Shown: positions 1 through 6,606 of the stretch, piece after piece
Numbering within the stretch: position 1 is the first letter of the stretch
How the letters are laid out: each line of letters starts with the position of its first letter
DNA from: Rhodospirillaceae bacterium
Lineage (GTDB): Bacteria; Pseudomonadota; Alphaproteobacteria; UBA7985
DNA: 10,231 bases
Assembly (NCBI GenBank): GCA_002700865.1
Contig: PAFB01000097.1
Location: forward strand, 1-10,231
Direction of reading: 5' to 3'
Position numbers and translations under genes: made by a program
The notes under the pieces: generated by a model
What the model was told of the DNA's origin: nothing
What the model saw: only the letters and a program-made list of their open reading frames with translations
Database searches by the model: none

Positions 1-1
1 A

Positions 2-853
2 GCGCCTACGTTCACGCTGCGTCAGCTCATGGAAGCTGGCGTACACTTTGGTCACAACACCCGCCGCTGGAACCCGAAGATGGCTCCGTTCCTCTTTGGT
101 GCGCGCAATGGTGTTCATATCATTGACCTCGATCAAACCCGTCCCATGCTTTACCGCGCTCTGGAAGCTGTCACAGCGACCGTTTCCAAGGGTGGTCGCA
201 TTCTGTTCGTTGGCACCAAGCGCGCTGCGTCGGAAAAGATTGCTGAAGCAGCACAGCGCTGTGGTCAGTACTACGTGAACCACCGTTGGCCTGGCGGGAT
301 GCTGACAAACTGGAAGACCATCTCCCAGTCCATCAAGCGGATGCGTGACATTGAAGCGACGATGGAATCCGAAGACTTGGCCAAGTTGTCCAAGAAAGAA
401 GCGCTGATGATGTCTCGCGACCACGCGAAACTAATGCGCACACTCAACGGTATTCGCGATATGGGTGGTTTGCCGGATCTGATCTTTGTGCTCGACACAA
501 ACAAGGAGCATCTGGCTGTCGCAGAAGCGAAGGTACTGGGCATTCCGGTTGTTGCCGTGATCGATTCCAACTCCAACCCGGACAACATCACCTTCCCGGT
601 GCCTGGCAACGACGATGCCCTGCGTGCGATCGACATGTACTGTGATCTGCTGGCGGACGCTGTTCTTGAAGGTCTGCAGGTTGAAGTTACGGCGAGTGGT
701 GCCGATCTGGGCGCGGCTGAGGAAGCGCCGGTCGAGACTGTGGTTGTGGAAGCTGAAGCCAGTGAAGAGGCGGCTAAGGCCGCACCCGCAGAGGAAGCAC
801 CAGCTGCAGAAGCGCCCGCTGAAGAAGCACCTGCTGAAGAAGCTAAGGCTTAA
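2..853 (+). CDS. rpsB: 30S ribosomal protein S2 (5'-partial)
   Basis: S2 is a small-subunit ribosomal protein that binds 16S rRNA on the back of the 30S subunit and is needed for S1 to attach. The frame is open from base 2 and reads APTFTLRQLMEAGVHFGH. The ATG at 29 is therefore an internal Met, not the start, and by comparison with family members only about two or three codons are missing. Family blocks visible are EAGVHFGHNTRRWNPKM, GVHIIDL, ILFVGTKRAA, YYVNHRWPGGMLTNWKT, GIRDMGGLPDLIFVLDTNKE and the PGNDDALRAI motif near the end of the fold. After about base 690 the protein continues as a tail rich in Ala, Glu and Pro with repeated PAEEA units. Such acidic extensions vary between S2 proteins and are not needed to recognise the family. 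tsf follows after 125 bases, the usual partner gene. The identification is secure; only the true start lies outside the window. Confidence 0.98.
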   Translation, partial: APTFTLRQLMEAGVHFGHNTRRWNPKMAPFLFGARNGVHIIDLDQTRPMLYRALEAVTATVSKGGRILFVGTKRAASEKIAEAAQRCGQYYVNHRWPGGMLTNWKTISQSIKRMRDIEATMESEDLAKLSKKEALMMSRDHAKLMRTLNGIRDMGGLPDLIFVLDTNKEHLAVAEAKVLGIPVVAVIDSNSNPDNITFPVPGNDDALRAIDMYCDLLADAVLEGLQVEVTASGADLGAAEEAPVETVVVEAEASEEAAKAAPAEEAPAAEAPAEEAPAEEAKA

Positions 854-877
854 CCGCTTTACCGTCATAACAGAATT

Positions 878-908
878 GAAACGCTCTGCTGCTGTGGTAG
901 GGCGTTTC
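878..908 (+). other. Hairpin in the rpsB–tsf spacer
   Basis: The arms GAAACGCTCT (878-887) and AGGGCGTTTC (899-908) form a 10-bp stem with one G-U pair and an 11-base loop. No T-run follows, so it is not a standard intrinsic terminator on its own. It lies 24 bases after the rpsB stop and could protect the 3' end of rpsB mRNA or be an RNase processing site. The pairing is seen directly; the function is inferred. Confidence 0.5.
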
Positions 909-926
909 GACTCCCATTTACATCAG

Positions 927-954
927 GCGCACCCAGACATGGGTCGCGCTTTTT
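927..954 (+). terminator. Probable intrinsic terminator or attenuator before tsf
   Basis: GCGCACCCA (927-935) pairs with TGGGT-C-GCGC (940-949) around a GACA loop, giving a 9-bp stem with one bulged C, and is followed at once by five Ts (950-954). This is the form of a rho-independent terminator. It sits 24 bases before the tsf ATG, and I see no clear promoter between it and tsf. It is therefore more likely a leaky attenuator that sets the tsf:rpsB ratio than a full stop. The bulge and short T-run argue for partial termination. Confidence 0.55.
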
Positions 955-978
955 CCTCCAAGACAAGGGACCACCGCT

Positions 979-1908
979 ATGGCTAACGTAACTGCCGCAA
1001 TGGTTAAAGAACTGCGCGATACCACCGGCGCAGGCATGCTCGACTGCAAAAAGGCACTGGTTGAGTCCGATGGCGACATCGAAGCAGCAATCGACTGGTT
1101 GCGTCAGAAGGGCCTTTCCAAGGCTGCAAAGAAGTCCAGCCGTGTTGCGGCTGAGGGTTTGGTATCCTTTGCAACCGACGGCGCAAAGGGCGCGGTAATC
1201 GAGTTGAACTCAGAGACCGACTTCGTTTCACGCAACGAAACCTTCCAGAAAGTGGTTGGCGATATTGCTGGTCTGTCGCTGCAAGCAGGCGGCGATATCG
1301 ACACGTTGCTGGGCATGGATTACCCAGGCACAGGCCGGAACGTCGGCGATGAAGTCACGCATCAGGTTGCGACCATCGGTGAGAACATGAACCTGCGCCG
1401 GACTGCGATGCTGGAAGTGTCCGATGGTGTTGTGACGGGCTACATGCATAACGCCGTGACGCCTTCCATGGGCAAAATCGCCGTTCTGGTGGCGCTTGAG
1501 TCCGCGGGCGACAAAGCCAAGCTCGAAGGCCTGGCCAAGCAGATCGCCATGCACGTCGCAGCAACCAATCCGGCTTCAACCTCGGTCGATGATCTCGACC
1601 CCGCTCTTCTTGAGCGTGAAAAGAACGTCTTGACCGAGCAGGCGCGCGAGTCCGGTAAGCCTGACAACATTATCGAAAAGATGATCGTTGGCCGTATCCA
1701 GAAGTACTATGAAGAAGTGGTCCTGACCGAGCAGGTCTTCGTTATTGATGGTGAAAATCGGGTGAAAGACGTTATCGCCAGCCTCGGTAAGGAAATCGGT
1801 GCTGATGTTGCGCTGAAGGGCTTTATACGCTTCGAACTCGGCGACGGGATCGAGAAGGAAGAGGGCGACTTTGCCGCCGAAGTTGCCGCAGCAGTATCGG
1901 GAAGCTAA
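979..1908 (+). CDS. tsf: Elongation factor Ts
   Basis: EF-Ts is the guanine-nucleotide exchange factor that strips GDP from EF-Tu so that it can bind GTP and aminoacyl-tRNA again. The 309-residue protein matches the usual bacterial length. The N-terminal UBA-like domain is clear (VKELRDTTGAGMLDCKKAL, then GDIEAAIDWLRQKG). The EF-Tu-contacting TDFV motif is at residues 80-83 within SETDFVSRNETF. The two core subdomains and the coiled-coil region (about residues 210-260, including the segment EKMIVGRIQKYYEEVVLTEQ) follow. The ATG at 979 is preceded by an AAGGGA-type ribosome binding site (about 964-969), and the protein starts MANVTAAMVKELR as in homologues. It is cotranscribed with rpsB in most bacteria; here a hairpin with a T-run lies in the spacer and a strong terminator follows the stop. 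Nothing is missing. Confidence 0.98.
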   Translation: MANVTAAMVKELRDTTGAGMLDCKKALVESDGDIEAAIDWLRQKGLSKAAKKSSRVAAEGLVSFATDGAKGAVIELNSETDFVSRNETFQKVVGDIAGLSLQAGGDIDTLLGMDYPGTGRNVGDEVTHQVATIGENMNLRRTAMLEVSDGVVTGYMHNAVTPSMGKIAVLVALESAGDKAKLEGLAKQIAMHVAATNPASTSVDDLDPALLEREKNVLTEQARESGKPDNIIEKMIVGRIQKYYEEVVLTEQVFVIDGENRVKDVIASLGKEIGADVALKGFIRFELGDGIEKEEGDFAAEVAAAVSGS

Positions 1909-1940
1909 GCCGCGCGCTGAGATTTCTTTCTCTGCAAACA

Positions 1941-1964
1941 GGGTCGCTTCGGCGGCCCTTTTTT
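1941..1964 (+). terminator. Intrinsic terminator after tsf
   Basis: GGGTCGC (1941-1947) and GCGGCCC (1952-1958) form a 7-bp stem with one U-G pair, closed by a stable TTCG tetraloop (1948-1951) and followed directly by six Ts (1959-1964). It lies 32 bases after the tsf stop. It should end the rpsB-tsf transcript and implies that pyrH has its own promoter. Confidence 0.9.
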
Positions 1965-1984
1965 GTGGTCTGGAGCGGGGGCAG

Positions 1985-2013
1985 CGGACCCTTCCTGTGA
2001 ATCGCGCTTTAAT
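1985..2013 (+). promoter_or_regulatory. Candidate promoter for pyrH
   Basis: A promoter is expected here because a strong terminator lies just upstream. The best housekeeping-type match I can see is TTTAAT (2008-2013; five of six bases of the -10 consensus) with CGGACC (1985-1990; only three of six of the -35 consensus) at a 17-base spacing. This would give a leader of about 50 bases before the pyrH ATG at 2070. The -35 match is weak, so the exact position is uncertain. Confidence 0.3.
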
Positions 2014-2069
2014 ATCGCCAAGGCCTCGGCTACAACAGCACGAATAACGACAAAGCACAGGTAGGCCCC

Positions 2070-2804
2070 ATGCCAGACGGAAATCCGCATGTCTTCAGAC
2101 GCGTCTTATTGAAGATTTCAGGAGAGGCTCTGATGGGAGACCGCAGTTACGGGCTGGACCCGAACTACGTCGCCCGCGTGGCCGATGAGATCAAAGGCGT
2201 TATGAAGCTCGGCGCGCAAGTCTGTTTGGTTGTCGGTGGTGGCAACATCTTCCGTGGCGTTTCGGGCGCTGCAGAAGGTATGGAACGGGCGACCGCAGAC
2301 CAAATGGGCATGCTGGCTACGGTGATAAACGCCCTCGCGATGCGGTCTGCGCTTCAGGATACAGGGGTCGAATGCCGCGTGATGTCGGCAATCCCCATGA
2401 ACAACGTCTGCGAGCCATTTATCCGTCAAAAGGCACTGCGCCATTTGGAAAAGGGCCGGGTTGTCATTTTTGCAGCTGGAACCGGCAACCCGTTCTTCAC
2501 CACTGACACCGCAGCGGCCCTGCGTGCCTCTGAGATGAACTGTGATGCCTTGCTCAAGGGGACCAAGGTTGATGGCGTCTACAACGCTGACCCCGCCAAA
2601 GACCCGAATGCCACCCGCTACGAGCAGCTGTCCTTCCATCAGGTGCTTGCTGAAGATCTCAATGTCATGGATCACGCAGCCATATCACTCGCCCGCGAAA
2701 ACCACATCCCGATTTTGGTGTTTTCGTTGAACGAGATCGGTTCCATGGCCGCGGTTGTTCAGCAGCAGGGTCGGTTTACCATTGTTGATGACCGAACACC
2801 CTAA
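2070..2804 (+). CDS. pyrH: UMP kinase
   Basis: UMP kinase phosphorylates UMP to UDP with ATP in pyrimidine nucleotide synthesis. It belongs to the amino-acid-kinase fold family, not the adenylate-kinase-like eukaryotic enzymes, and bacterial members are hexamers activated by GTP and inhibited by UTP. The 244-residue protein has the usual length. Visible family blocks are RVLLKISGEALMG near the N-terminus, the glycine-rich VVGGGNIFRG (residues 54-63), ATADQMGMLATVINALAM, GTGNPFFTTDTAAALRA (the nucleotide-binding loop), DGVYNADPAKDPNATRY, and the C-terminal MDHAAISLARENHIPILVF segment. The ATG at 2070 has AGGTAGG (2059-2065) upstream with a short spacer. A terminator upstream separates it from tsf. 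frr follows after 159 bases, as in many proteobacteria. Confidence 0.97.
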   Translation: MPDGNPHVFRRVLLKISGEALMGDRSYGLDPNYVARVADEIKGVMKLGAQVCLVVGGGNIFRGVSGAAEGMERATADQMGMLATVINALAMRSALQDTGVECRVMSAIPMNNVCEPFIRQKALRHLEKGRVVIFAAGTGNPFFTTDTAAALRASEMNCDALLKGTKVDGVYNADPAKDPNATRYEQLSFHQVLAEDLNVMDHAAISLARENHIPILVFSLNEIGSMAAVVQQQGRFTIVDDRTP

Positions 2805-2826
2805 ATGCAGGGCTTGGTGCCGCGTT

Positions 2827-2881
2827 TTGGGGGTCAACAACGGCCTGACAAAACCGGCGATACTTGGTAAATAGACCCCAA
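2827..2881 (+). repeat. Inverted repeat between pyrH and frr
   Basis: TTGGGGGTC (2827-2835) and GACCCCAA (2874-2881) are inverted copies, identical apart from one extra G in the left arm, with 38 bases between them. The interval encloses the candidate frr promoter, whose -10 abuts the right arm. It could be a long-loop mRNA hairpin, a regulator-binding pair or chance. There is no T-run after the right arm, so it is not a typical terminator. Confidence 0.4.
2845..2873 (+). promoter_or_regulatory. Candidate promoter for frr
   Basis: CTGACA (2845-2850) matches five of six bases of the -35 consensus. TAAATA (2868-2873) follows after exactly 17 bases and matches three of six of the -10 consensus. 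It would give a leader of about 80 bases before the frr ATG at 2964. It could provide extra transcription of frr and the genes behind it, in addition to read-through from pyrH. The prediction rests only on the hexamers. Confidence 0.35.
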
Positions 2882-2963
2882 CGAACAGAGAATATGGTCA
2901 AGTCCGGCGCAATCTTGCCTTAAAGCTCAACCATTGGTTTTCCTCTATCAGGAGCACGATTTC

Positions 2964-3521
2964 ATGAGTGAAGATCTGCTGAAAGATCTCGACAAGCGCA
3001 TGACTGGCGCAATCGAAAACTTCAAGACCGAGTTGCAGGGTCTGCGCACGGGCCGTGCGTCGGCTGAGTTGCTGGCGCCTGTCATGGTGGAAGCCTACGG
3101 CAGCTCGGTTCCGATCAATCAGGTCGGCGCGATTTCGATTCCCGAACCGCGCATGATTTCAGTTTCGGTCTGGGACAAGAGCATGGCCGGTGCGGTTGAG
3201 CGCGCCATCCGTGAATCCGGGCTGGGGCTGAACCCCATGGCGGATGGCACGCTGATCCGCGTGCCGATCCCTGATTTGAACGAAGAGCGTCGCAAGGAAC
3301 TGACCAAGGTTGCCGGCAACTATGCCGAGGCAGCTCGGGTTGCGGTGCGTAACGTGCGCCGTGACGGGATGGATAAGTCGAAGAAGATGGAGAAGGACGG
3401 CGACATTTCCAAAGATGAAATGCACGACCTGAACGATGAAGTGCAGAAGCTCACGGATCGCCACGTCGGCACGATCGACACCATGCTCAATGACAAGCAA
3501 ACTGAAATTATGCAGGTTTAA
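2964..3521 (+). CDS. frr: Ribosome recycling factor
   Basis: RRF works with EF-G to split the post-termination ribosome into subunits so that it can start a new round of translation. I place the start at the ATG at 2964, not at the upstream in-frame ATG at 2934. The 2964 start has AGGAG (2950-2954) nine bases upstream and gives MSEDLLKDLDKRM with exactly 185 residues, the classical family length. The longer form would add ten residues (MVFLYQEHDF) not found in the family. Family blocks seen are LQGLRTGRAS (residues 25-33), then the hinge and domain II with YGSSVPINQVGAISIPEPR, the segment IRVPIPDLNEERRKEL, and the C-terminal helix with RNVRRDGMDKSKK and KDGDISKDE. The gene lies between pyrH and uppS, its usual place. 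Confidence 0.97.
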   Translation: MSEDLLKDLDKRMTGAIENFKTELQGLRTGRASAELLAPVMVEAYGSSVPINQVGAISIPEPRMISVSVWDKSMAGAVERAIRESGLGLNPMADGTLIRVPIPDLNEERRKELTKVAGNYAEAARVAVRNVRRDGMDKSKKMEKDGDISKDEMHDLNDEVQKLTDRHVGTIDTMLNDKQTEIMQV

Positions 3522-3536
3522 CGCCTGAACTCGCCT

Positions 3537-3577
3537 CGCCCGGGTGCCCCTCCCACGGGAGCGCGCGCTGGCGGGCG
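3537..3577 (+). other. GC-rich structured spacer after frr
   Basis: The frr–uppS spacer is very GC-rich. CGCCCG (3537-3542) can pair with CGGGCG (3572-3577), and CTCC (3550-3553) with GGAG (3558-3561) inside it. There is no T-run, so it is not a clear terminator. It may slow decay of the frr message or have no role. Confidence 0.25.
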
Positions 3578-3607
3578 GTATGTTGATGAAGAAGGACGAA
3601 AAAAAGG

Positions 3608-4360
3608 ATGACGACCAAGCTAACGCTTGCATCAGTTGATCGCACCAAACTTCCTCAGCATCTCGCGGTGATCATGGATGGCAATGGCCGCTGGGCCAGA
3701 GCGCGAGGCATGCCCCGCACCTTTGGTCACAAGCAGGGCGTCGAAGCCACGAAGCGGCTAGTGAAGGCTGCCCACGAGGTCGGCATCACCAACCTGACCA
3801 TCTATGGTTTCTCGACGGAGAACTGGGCGCGGCCCTCGGACGAAGTGGACGTCCTGATGGGGCTGCTCAAGTCCTACTTCAACGCTGAAATCTCTGAGCT
3901 TCACAAAGCCAACATCCGTATTCGGGTCATCGGCAACAAGGATGATTTTTCATCCGATATTTCGGCGCTTTTGACCCATGCAGAAACGATCACGGCGGAC
4001 AACGACAGCATGACTTTGTGCGTGGCTCTGTCCTACGGCGGGCGGCATGAAATCCTCTCATCGGTCCGTGATATTGCCGCTCGGGTAAAGGCGGGGGCTT
4101 TGTCGGTTGATGAAATTGATGTGGAAACCGTCGCTCAAGGTCTGGAGACAACCGACCTTCCTGACCCAGATTTGATCATTCGTACCTCTGGTGAGCAAAG
4201 ATTGTCGAATTTTTTGCTGTGGCAAGCGGCCTATGCGGAACTATATTTTGACCCGGTGCTATGGCCAGACTACACAGCGGAGCACCTCGCGACCGCATTG
4301 ATGGCATTTGCCGACCGGGAGCGACGTTTTGGTGGGTTGAAGGCTCAGACCGCTCTTTAG
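3608..4360 (+). CDS. uppS: Undecaprenyl diphosphate synthase (cis-prenyltransferase)
   Basis: This enzyme adds eight isopentenyl diphosphate units in cis to farnesyl diphosphate to make C55 undecaprenyl diphosphate, the carrier lipid for peptidoglycan and other envelope polymers. It acts at the inner face of the cytoplasmic membrane. The 250-residue protein shows all family signatures: HLAVIMDGNGRWARARG with the catalytic Asp at residue 24, the FGHKQGVE segment (His41), TIYGFSTENWARP, and RTSGEQRLSNFLLWQ (residues 192-206) followed by AAYAELYF with the Mg-binding Glu at residue 211. The ATG at 3608 has GAAGGA (3591-3596) upstream; the 11-base spacing is slightly long. cdsA follows after 25 bases and dxr, which feeds the same isoprenoid pathway, comes next, so the three genes probably form one transcription unit. 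Confidence 0.97.
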   Translation: MTTKLTLASVDRTKLPQHLAVIMDGNGRWARARGMPRTFGHKQGVEATKRLVKAAHEVGITNLTIYGFSTENWARPSDEVDVLMGLLKSYFNAEISELHKANIRIRVIGNKDDFSSDISALLTHAETITADNDSMTLCVALSYGGRHEILSSVRDIAARVKAGALSVDEIDVETVAQGLETTDLPDPDLIIRTSGEQRLSNFLLWQAAYAELYFDPVLWPDYTAEHLATALMAFADRERRFGGLKAQTAL

Positions 4361-4385
4361 AGCGCGCAGGAACACAAGGCGTGAA

Positions 4386-5207
4386 ATGACTGAAAAGATT
4401 CCGCCTGTCGCTCATACGGCACCCAGCGATCGTCTGAGGACGCGTGTTCTCACGGGTCTGGCGGCGACTGGTTTTGGTCTGACGGTCTTCGCAGTTGGTT
4501 CCCCACTTGTGCAATTCGCAGGCATGTTTATCGCCATAGTAATCGCCTACGAGTGGAGCGGGATCATCCGCGGCACGACACGGCCTTCGATTGGCACGGC
4601 TCTGATGCTGTTCGGCGTTGGACTCGGTGTCTTTGCGACAGGCCACGGTGCCTTTAAGGTTGCCGCCGTTGGTATGGCCGTGATGTGTGCCATCACTGCT
4701 TTGGCGTGCTGGAACAACCCGGTGGAGCGTCTTTGGCTTCCGCTGGGGATTATCTATGCCGGCGTGCCCTGGTCGTTGCTGGTGTGGCTATTTGTTGCTG
4801 GTGGGGTTGGCCCGTGGGTGCTGTTTATTGGACTGTCGCTGGTCATCAACGCTGACATCGCCGCCTATTTCGCCGGAAAGCACCTCGGCGGCCCCAAGCT
4901 TGCGCCGATCATCAGTCCACAGAAAACCTGGATCGGCCTGCTTATGGGTGTCGCAGCAGGGTACGTGGTGGCGCAGGTTATGGTCACGTGGTCGCCGGTA
5001 ACATCCTGGAAGTTTGCTCTGGCAGCACCCTTTTTCGCCCTGATCTCTCAGGTTTCAGACCTCATGGAAAGCATGGTCAAGCGCCGCTTTGGCGTAAAGG
5101 ATGCAGGCAAACTTCTTCCCGGGCACGGCGGGGTGATGGACCGGATGGACGGCATGACGCTGACTTCACTGGCGCTGGCGGTGTTCTGCTGGATGGGGTG
5201 GCACTAA
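4386..5207 (+). CDS. cdsA: Phosphatidate cytidylyltransferase (CDP-diglyceride synthase)
   Basis: CdsA transfers CMP from CTP to phosphatidic acid to make CDP-diacylglycerol, the precursor of all major bacterial phospholipids. It is an inner-membrane protein; the 273-residue sequence is mostly hydrophobic with roughly seven or eight membrane segments, starting near residue 23. The family signature is complete at residues 229-255: S-x-x-K-R, then K-D, then L-P-G-H-G-G, ending D-R-M-D. Upstream lies NADIAAYFAGKHLGG followed by SPQKTWIG, the usual second conserved block, although the more common D-x-[GA]-A-Y form reads as NADIAAYF here. The ATG at 4386 is preceded by AAGG (4376-4379). The gene ends three bases before the dxr start, which suggests translational coupling. 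The function is certain from the signature. Confidence 0.96.
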   Translation: MTEKIPPVAHTAPSDRLRTRVLTGLAATGFGLTVFAVGSPLVQFAGMFIAIVIAYEWSGIIRGTTRPSIGTALMLFGVGLGVFATGHGAFKVAAVGMAVMCAITALACWNNPVERLWLPLGIIYAGVPWSLLVWLFVAGGVGPWVLFIGLSLVINADIAAYFAGKHLGGPKLAPIISPQKTWIGLLMGVAAGYVVAQVMVTWSPVTSWKFALAAPFFALISQVSDLMESMVKRRFGVKDAGKLLPGHGGVMDRMDGMTLTSLALAVFCWMGWH

Positions 5208-5210
5208 CCG

Positions 5211-6377
5211 ATGAGCGAGCCAACCCGCGTTTCCATTCTCGGTGCAACCGGCAGCATTGGGACGTCGACCCTGCGCGTTCTGGATCATAACCCCGACCAG
5301 TTCACCGTTGTGGCCTTGGCCGCTCAGCGCAATGTCGAGCGCCTGGCTGATATTGCCCGGCGCACGGGGGCAGAGTTCGCTGCCATCGCTGATGAAAGAC
5401 ACTACGCCGCGCTGAAAGATCACCTGTCAGGCACCACAGTCGAAGTCGCTGCTGGCGCGGCGGCGGTTGCTGAAGCCGCCATCCGCCGGGCTGATGTCGT
5501 CGTCGGTGCGATTACGGGATATGCCGGTTTGCGTTCGACGCTGGCCGCAGCCCGATCCGGTGCCAATCTGGCGCTGGCCAACAAGGAAGCGATGGTCACA
5601 GCCGGGGCCCTCGTTAAATCCGCCCTTGCCGAAGGAGGCGGCACGCTCATCCCCGTGGATTCCGAGCACGCTGCCTTGTTTCAATCGCTATGGGGGCAGG
5701 ATCGTGAAGCGATCACGCAGCTGATTCTGACGGCATCTGGGGGGCCGTTTCGAACCTGGTCAAAGGATGAGATCCGCGCAGCAACCCCTGAACAGGCGCT
5801 CAAGCATCCCAACTGGGATATGGGCGCGAAAGTGACCATCGATTCAGCCTCGATGATGAACAAGGGGCTGGAACTGATTGAGGCGCAGCAAATTTTCGAC
5901 ATAGCCCTGGATCGGTTGGATGTCGTGGTCCACCCACAGTCGATTGTGCACTCTCTGGTCGCTTACGCCGATGGCGGTCAACTGGCTCAGTTGGGTGTTC
6001 CGGACATGCAAACACCCATTTCCGCCGCTCTTCGCTGGCCAAAGCGGACAAAGACCGCCGTGCCGCCTTTGGACTTGGCGCAGTACGGAGCCCTGACTTT
6101 TGAGCCCCCGGATCGAGACCGTTTCCCCTGCTTGCCATTGGCAGAGCAGGCCATGCGTGAAGGCGGTGCTTTTCCGATTGCGCTGAACGCCGCCAATGAA
6201 GTCGCGGTGAGCGGGTTTTTGGAGGGAGCTTTTGCCTTTGGTGGCATAGCGGAGGCGGTTTCCGCCGTTCTGGATCAGACGGACGCGCCAAAGCCCCAAA
6301 GCCTCGAAGATATTGCCCTGATTGATGCCGAGAGCCGGACAAAGGCGCACGCGGTCATCACTCATATGTGCAAATAA
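5211..6377 (+). CDS. dxr: 1-deoxy-D-xylulose 5-phosphate reductoisomerase
   Basis: DXR converts 1-deoxy-D-xylulose 5-phosphate to 2-C-methyl-D-erythritol 4-phosphate with NADPH and a divalent metal; it is the committed step of the MEP isoprenoid pathway and the target of fosmidomycin. The 388-residue protein has the normal length. It begins with the NADPH-binding loop GATGSIG (residues 11-17), then ALANKEAMV (Lys125). The metal ligands are Asp150 and Glu152 in PVDSEHAALFQ and Glu221 in MMNKGLELIEA. Also present are TASGGPFR, HPNWDMGAKVTIDSAS (His199), HPQSIVHS and the C-terminal NAANEVAV. The segment between Glu152 and His199 is about ten residues shorter than I recall for the E. coli enzyme. 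The start lies three bases after the cdsA stop. The product supplies the isoprenoid precursors used by UppS, encoded two genes upstream. Confidence 0.97.
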   Translation: MSEPTRVSILGATGSIGTSTLRVLDHNPDQFTVVALAAQRNVERLADIARRTGAEFAAIADERHYAALKDHLSGTTVEVAAGAAAVAEAAIRRADVVVGAITGYAGLRSTLAAARSGANLALANKEAMVTAGALVKSALAEGGGTLIPVDSEHAALFQSLWGQDREAITQLILTASGGPFRTWSKDEIRAATPEQALKHPNWDMGAKVTIDSASMMNKGLELIEAQQIFDIALDRLDVVVHPQSIVHSLVAYADGGQLAQLGVPDMQTPISAALRWPKRTKTAVPPLDLAQYGALTFEPPDRDRFPCLPLAEQAMREGGAFPIALNAANEVAVSGFLEGAFAFGGIAEAVSAVLDQTDAPKPQSLEDIALIDAESRTKAHAVITHMCK

Positions 6378-6378
6378 T

Positions 6379-6398
6379 CCAATCACTGAAAGTGTTGG
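6379..6398 (+). other. Hairpin directly after dxr
   Basis: CCAA-T-CACT (6379-6387) pairs with AGTGTTGG (6391-6398) to form an 8-bp stem with one bulged T and a GAA loop. It starts one base after the dxr stop. The following bases (CATAAAA) are not a T-run, so it is not a canonical terminator. It could mark or protect the 3' end of the uppS-cdsA-dxr message. Confidence 0.4.
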
Positions 6399-6416
6399 CA
6401 TAAAACCGGCAAGGCT

Positions 6417-6425
6417 TTATCCACA
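6417..6425 (+). promoter_or_regulatory. DnaA-box consensus (TTATCCACA)
   Basis: TTATCCACA is a perfect match to the high-affinity DnaA-box consensus. It lies in the 229-base non-coding spacer between dxr and rseP. A second, weaker copy, CTATCCACT (6466-6474, two mismatches), lies 49 bases further on the same strand. There is no cluster of boxes or AT-rich unwinding region, so this is not an origin. It could be a DnaA regulatory or titration site, or chance. Confidence 0.4.
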
Positions 6426-6606
6426 TTATCGGCTTTTGATTGCGCGACGCCGTCTTTGAAGCCTGCTATCCACTTGGTTACCGTACACGGTCAATTTCTG
6501 GCCGATTTTTTCGGTCAAGAGGTTTAAATCTGCGGCAACAGTCGCGTAATGCATTGCAAGCTGCCCCGGATGCGGGCGGCCACGACACGGGAGATACGAC
6601 CGACAG

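Larger units (their letters stand above)
6378..6606. other. dxr–rseP spacer without a supported gene
   Basis: This 229-base stretch holds the hairpin after dxr and the DnaA-box match listed separately. It also has a second 7-bp hairpin, TGGCCGA (6499-6505) and TCGGTCA (6511-6517), around a loop of five Ts. That hairpin is not followed by a T-run. I see no convincing promoter hexamers and no GGAAC-type envelope-stress sigma site. Short open frames here have no ribosome binding site or recognisable product. The length suggests that rseP-bamA has its own promoter here. Confidence 0.5.

Noticed and set aside
29..31. ATG at 29 as the start of rpsB
   Set aside because: The frame upstream to base 2 encodes conserved S2 residues (APTFTLRQL), so this Met is internal and the gene is cut by the window edge.
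2934..2963. Upstream in-frame ATG that would extend RRF by ten residues
   Set aside because: It has no good ribosome binding site, the added residues are not found in the family, and the ATG at 2964 has AGGAG at the right distance and gives the standard 185 residues.
3580..3639. 19-codon open frame overlapping the uppS start
   Set aside because: It overlaps the uppS ribosome binding site and could look like a leader peptide, but it has no clear ribosome binding site of its own and its Lys/Asp-rich sequence is what the A-rich region gives by chance.
6417..6425. Replication origin at the DnaA box
   Set aside because: There is one perfect box and one weak copy, no AT-rich unwinding region and no origin-linked genes such as dnaA, dnaN, hemE or parAB nearby.
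6499..6517. Hairpin with a T-rich loop as a terminator before rseP
   Set aside because: The Ts are in the loop and not after the stem, so it lacks the form of an intrinsic terminator.
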